This document shows positions 60,871-64,000 of a stretch of 64,000 nucleotides of DNA, one piece after another. Position 1 is the stretch's first letter; each line of letters starts with the position of its first letter. The stretch is from contig NZ_FONL01000009.1 in the NCBI RefSeq assembly GCF_900112895.1, positions 1-64,000 of the forward strand, given 5' to 3'. The stretch is from Succiniclasticum ruminis DSM 9236. GTDB taxonomy: Bacteria > Bacillota > Negativicutes > Acidaminococcales > Acidaminococcaceae. The position numbers and the translations under genes are program-made. Under the pieces are notes generated by a model. That model saw nothing but the letters and a program-made list of their open reading frames with translations. It was not told the DNA's origin and ran no database searches.

Positions 60871-61941
60871 ATGGAACGAATCGGCAGGATTTTCAAATTC
60901 ATGAAAGAAAACGCCCTTGAATGCATCGTCATCAAGGACGTCTATACAATTCGTTACCTTACCGGTTTTACGGGTGATTCCAGCTTACTCTACGCGGATG
61001 ACCGGATTGCTGTGCTAATCACGGACGGCCGCTATACCGAGCAGGCCCGCTCGGAACTCAAATACTGCCGGGTGTTGGAATACAAAGCGGACCATAATAA
61101 CAGTATCTGGGAAGCAGTGGCCGGATTGGCAAGCTCTCATCTGAAGATGGGCTTTGACGGGAATGTGTTTTCGTATGAAGATGCCAGAGTCTTGCGGGAA
61201 CAGCTGCCGCAAACCGTGGAAATGATCAGTGTGAATCTGCGGGGTCTGCGTCTGGTGAAAGACGAGCGGGAACTGGAAAGTCTCTGGCAGGCTCACAAGA
61301 TTGCGGACGCCGCTTTTGAACGGCTGTTAAAAGAGATCAAATCGGGCATGACGGAAAAGGAACTGGCAGCCCGCCTGGAATACTACATGCGCAGCCTGGG
61401 TTCGGAAGGTGTTTCCTTCGACACCATCGTGGCTTCGGGCCATCGCAGCGCGCTGCCCCACGGGGCGCCCACGGACAAGTCCATTGAAGTAGGGGACTTT
61501 GTCACCTTCGATTTCGGAGCCATGTACAACGGTTACCATTCGGACACCACCCGCACCATCGTGATGGGGATGGCCAATTCCTGGCACCGGGAAATCTACA
61601 CGGTGGTACAGGAAGCCCAGTACCGGGGCATGAAAGCTGCCAGGCCGGGAATCACCGGCAAAGAACTGGACGCAGAGATTCGCGAATATATCGAATCACG
61701 GGGCTACGGCCGGTACTTTACCCACGGGCTGGGACACGGCGTAGGCCTTGAGATCCATGAGCTGCCCAACATCAACAAGCGGGGCGACATCAAGCTGCAG
61801 GAAGGCATGGTGTTCAGCATCGAGCCCGGCATTTACATCCAGGGCCGGGGCGGCGTGCGCATCGAAGACACCGTGGTGCTGACCCGGGAAGGAGCCCGCA
61901 GTCTCACAGCCCTCAAGAAAACCTTGACGGAAATTGTGTAA
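60871..61941 (+). CDS. Xaa-Pro peptidase (M24B family)
   Basis: A 356-residue metallopeptidase that removes residues next to proline. It has a creatinase-like N-terminal domain (to about 125) and a pita-bread catalytic domain. Metal ligands lie in TFDFGAMYNGYHSD (two Asp), HGLGHGVGLEIHE (His), SIEPGIY (Glu) and RIED (Glu). The position just ahead of efp is widely conserved in Firmicutes. Confidence 0.93.
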   Translation: MERIGRIFKFMKENALECIVIKDVYTIRYLTGFTGDSSLLYADDRIAVLITDGRYTEQARSELKYCRVLEYKADHNNSIWEAVAGLASSHLKMGFDGNVFSYEDARVLREQLPQTVEMISVNLRGLRLVKDERELESLWQAHKIADAAFERLLKEIKSGMTEKELAARLEYYMRSLGSEGVSFDTIVASGHRSALPHGAPTDKSIEVGDFVTFDFGAMYNGYHSDTTRTIVMGMANSWHREIYTVVQEAQYRGMKAARPGITGKELDAEIREYIESRGYGRYFTHGLGHGVGLEIHELPNINKRGDIKLQEGMVFSIEPGIYIQGRGGVRIEDTVVLTREGARSLTALKKTLTEIV

Positions 61942-62022
61942 AAAGTTAAGATAGTACATGATTAATTTTTAAATAATTATTTTGATAAACTGATTTTATC
62001 AGAGACACAGGAGGATGTATTT

Positions 62023-62580
62023 ATGGTATCTACCAACGAATTCAAAACCGGTCTGACTGTCACCATCGACAATGACCCCTGGCAGGTAGTGGAATTCCAG
62101 CATGTTAAACCCGGCAAAGGCGCCGCCTTCGTACGGGCCAAAATGCGCAACCTGTCCACCGGCGCTGTAGTAGAGCGCACCTTCAATGCAGGTGAACGCC
62201 TGCCCAAAGCCAACATTGAACGCCGCATTATGCAGTACCTGTACGAAAGCGACGGCAGCTTCGTGTTCATGGACAACGACACCTACGAACAGACCGAGCT
62301 TACCAAAGAACAGATCGGCAACGGCATCAACTTCCTGAAAGAGAACATGGATGTCAAAGTTATTTCCTACCAGAACCGCATCCTGGGCGTGGAACTGCCC
62401 AACACCGTAGAGCTGGTAGTTGTTAAGACCGAACCGGGCATCCGCGGCGATACCGCTACCGGCGGAAGCAAACCCGCTACCATGGATACCGGCTACATCG
62501 TAAAAGTGCCTCTGTTCATCAACGAAGGGGATCATCTGCTGATCGATACCCGCAGCGGCGACTACATCCAGAGAGCATAA
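62023..62580 (+). CDS. efp: Elongation factor P
   Basis: A 185-residue three-domain translation factor that rescues ribosomes stalled at polyproline. The tip loop carries K32 in PGKGAAF, the residue modified in many species; no modification enzyme is in this window. The C-terminus is standard ([12 protein letters not shown]). AGGAGG precedes the ATG. Confidence 0.97.
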   Translation: MVSTNEFKTGLTVTIDNDPWQVVEFQHVKPGKGAAFVRAKMRNLSTGAVVERTFNAGERLPKANIERRIMQYLYESDGSFVFMDNDTYEQTELTKEQIGNGINFLKENMDVKVISYQNRILGVELPNTVELVVVKTEPGIRGDTATGGSKPATMDTGYIVKVPLFINEGDHLLIDTRSGDYIQRA

Positions 62581-62698
62581 AGGTTAGATGAAGGGTAAGA
62601 CCCGTCTCACCTGGGGGCAAGACCTGTCTTACCGCAGCGCACTGCCGCGCGTTACGGCGCAGCCGGCCGTGCCTGTATCACGCCACAAACGAATACAG

Positions 62699-62731
62699 AA
62701 AAGGACTTCTGTCACGGAAGTCCTTTTCTTA
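62699..62731 (+). terminator. Terminator of efp
   Basis: A perfect 10-bp stem AAAGGACTTC/GAAGTCCTTT (62700-62709, 62717-62726) is followed by TCTT. The 120 bases between the efp stop and this stem hold nothing recognised. Confidence 0.88.
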
Positions 62732-62772
62732 TTGGGATTTTACGCTGTTTTCTTTAATTTTTATGCAAGGTA

Positions 62773-62781
62773 TGGTATAAT
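62773..62781 (+). promoter_or_regulatory. Extended -10 promoter of the asp23 operon
   Basis: TGG then a perfect TATAAT, about 60 bases before the start codon, with only a weak -35. Confidence 0.6.
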
Positions 62782-62841
62782 AATACATAATCTGAAAATG
62801 GGAATTTGTTTGTATTTTCGCGGCTTCGCGGGGAGGTACAG

Positions 62842-63306
62842 ATGGCGGAACAAGACATAAAAAAATATCCTAACCAGCCAGAAAACGATCCTTCCGCTGC
62901 TGAAGAAGAAGAAGATCTGGGCTATGTGGAACTGGCGGACGAAGTAATCGCTATCGTAGCCAGTCTGGCCGCACTGGACGTTCCGGGCGTGGTCAGCATG
63001 AGCACGGGCTTCCGGGAAGGGATCAGTAACTTCCTGGGGAAAAAAAGCCTGGCCAAAGGCGTCCGCGTGAAAGTTACAGGACGCAGCTGCCGCATCGCCG
63101 TCTACGTCACGGTAGAATACGGCTGCGTCATACCGGAAGTGGCCATGAAGCTCCAGAAAAAAGTAAAAAGCGCGGTAGATGAAATGACGGAATATACGGC
63201 TGAGTTTGTGGATGTACACATCGAAGGTGTGAAACGCAGAGAAAAAAGCGAGCTGGAAATCAGCTTCAATAACCCGGATGAAAACCGGGCGGGAACAATT
63301 TTCTAG
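62842..63306 (+). CDS. Asp23/Gls24 family envelope stress protein
   Basis: A 154-residue cytoplasmic protein of the alkaline-shock family that gathers at the membrane through AmaP. GGGAGG sets the start at 62842. The family core is VELADEVIAIVASLAALDVPG, RGVRVKVTGRSCRIAVYVTV-like text and VAMKLQKKVKSAVDEMT. The N-terminal 30 residues are acidic. The gene after it encodes an AmaP-like anchor. Confidence 0.9.
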   Translation: MAEQDIKKYPNQPENDPSAAEEEEDLGYVELADEVIAIVASLAALDVPGVVSMSTGFREGISNFLGKKSLAKGVRVKVTGRSCRIAVYVTVEYGCVIPEVAMKLQKKVKSAVDEMTEYTAEFVDVHIEGVKRREKSELEISFNNPDENRAGTIF

Positions 63307-63414
63307 ACACGTCCCGGTAAAGGATGGGCAAAGCAGACGTCCGGATTCCCAGGGCAGCTGCGGCTGGGACTGGTGGATCCGCCAAGGCATATCATGTTAT
63401 AAGGAGTGGAACAT

Positions 63415-63951
63415 ATGGGCATAACAGACCGAGTTATACTAACTTTATACACAATCGTCATGGCGGCCATTGCCGTCGTCCTGATTCTGATCACGTTAGG
63501 GATCCTTCCCGTGGACTATTTTATTTCGGAGATTGCCGCGCTGCCGGGAAACTGGGAGTATGCCGCAGGCGGCGCAGTCATTTTGCTGATCAGCGTACGG
63601 CTGCTGATGGCGGGCATCGGCCTGCTGGGCGACGACAGCACCCTGACCCTGGCCGATGCGGATACGGGGAAGACCGTCGTTTCCAAACGGGCGCTTGAAG
63701 ATTATATCGCCGATATTGCCCAGGAAGTTTACGGAATTTACGGCGTGAAAGTGGCGGTGACCATGGAAGACAAGGATACCATCGACGCCCGTATCAAAGC
63801 CTCCCTGGAACCCGGCGTCAACGTGTTTGAAATCACGGAAGAAGTTAAAGACAACGTGAAAGAGACCATCAAAAAAGTGGTGGGTCTGGAAGTGAAAAAC
63901 ATTGAAATGAAGTTTAAGAAGATCAAGAGCAACGGCAAGGAAAAAGTCTGA
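63415..63951 (+). CDS. amaP: AmaP-like alkaline shock membrane anchor
   Basis: A 178-residue protein with two N-terminal membrane helices (about 5-30 and 45-70) and a C-terminal Asp23-like domain (about 85-178). AmaP holds Asp23 at the membrane. AAGGAG eight bases upstream sets ATG 63415; the 5' GTG in the same frame lies inside that site. The partner gene lies directly upstream. Confidence 0.88.
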   Translation: MGITDRVILTLYTIVMAAIAVVLILITLGILPVDYFISEIAALPGNWEYAAGGAVILLISVRLLMAGIGLLGDDSTLTLADADTGKTVVSKRALEDYIADIAQEVYGIYGVKVAVTMEDKDTIDARIKASLEPGVNVFEITEEVKDNVKETIKKVVGLEVKNIEMKFKKIKSNGKEKV

Positions 63952-63966
63952 TAAGGGGGGACAGCG

Positions 63967-64000
63967 ATGTTTAAAGACATATTCACAGACATCTGGCTTA
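63967..64000 (+). CDS. Start of a further gene in the asp23 operon (cut by window end)
   Basis: GGGGGG stands six bases before an ATG that opens MFKDIFTDIWL and runs off the window. In related operons a small DUF2273 membrane protein follows amaP, so that is the best guess; eleven residues cannot prove it. Confidence 0.5.
   Translation, partial: MFKDIFTDIWL

Overview
The window looks like chromosomal DNA of a diderm Firmicute, class Negativicutes, most likely an Acidaminococcaceae relative such as Acidaminococcus or Phascolarctobacterium. The genus is inferred; no 16S rRNA is present. Typical Firmicute blocks (ireB-ruvX-DUF1292-mltG-U32, addBA, asp23-amaP) sit beside genes that need an outer membrane: a trimeric autotransporter ending in an SLH domain, a PagL-like lipid A deacylase and two AsmA-like proteins. 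HydE, class I fumarase and several acyl-CoA or amino-acid genes fit a strict anaerobe.

Layout. 1-1300: 3' end of a 5S rRNA gene and its terminator, an IS200-type element with a frameshifted transposase, and a short zone of degraded small ORFs. 1327-10037: a 2351-residue trimeric autotransporter with its own promoter, followed by a class I methyltransferase of a type related to known outer-membrane-protein lysine methyltransferases. 10257-14046: dapF, a small secreted protein, and a two-gene Septu (PtuA/PtuB) anti-phage system. 14277-20242: sugar nucleotide genes (phosphohexomutase, galU, galE), an ABC-F protein, tadA and tRNA-Ser(CGA). 20305-28301: an isocitrate-lyase-family enzyme, a secreted protein with glycine zipper and 11-residue repeats, trmO, a thioesterase, a CofE-like protein, an ITP/XTP pyrophosphatase, a phosphodiesterase and the two fumarase subunits.

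28499-36659 is rich in poorly known secreted proteins and holds a lipoprotein-anchored barnase with its barstar, a TauE-type permease, the PagL-like protein and tcdA. 36728-45462 carries two orphan MetQ lipoproteins, an M20 amidohydrolase, an enoyl-CoA hydratase, hydE, an NSS-family symporter, mscL and an SGNH esterase. 45583-64000 is mostly housekeeping: rarA, an AsmA-like protein, addB-addA, ireB, ruvX, a second AsmA-like protein, a DUF1292 protein with a His/Cys-rich insert, mltG, a U32 peptidase, an M24 peptidase, efp, and an Asp23/AmaP pair that runs off the end.

Most interesting are the autotransporter-methyltransferase pair, the lipoprotein barnase/barstar pair, the Septu system, the unusual AddAB cysteine pattern and the 11-residue-repeat secreted protein. 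Many promoters here share an extended -10 (TGn then TATAAT-like), and several overlap the terminator of the gene before.
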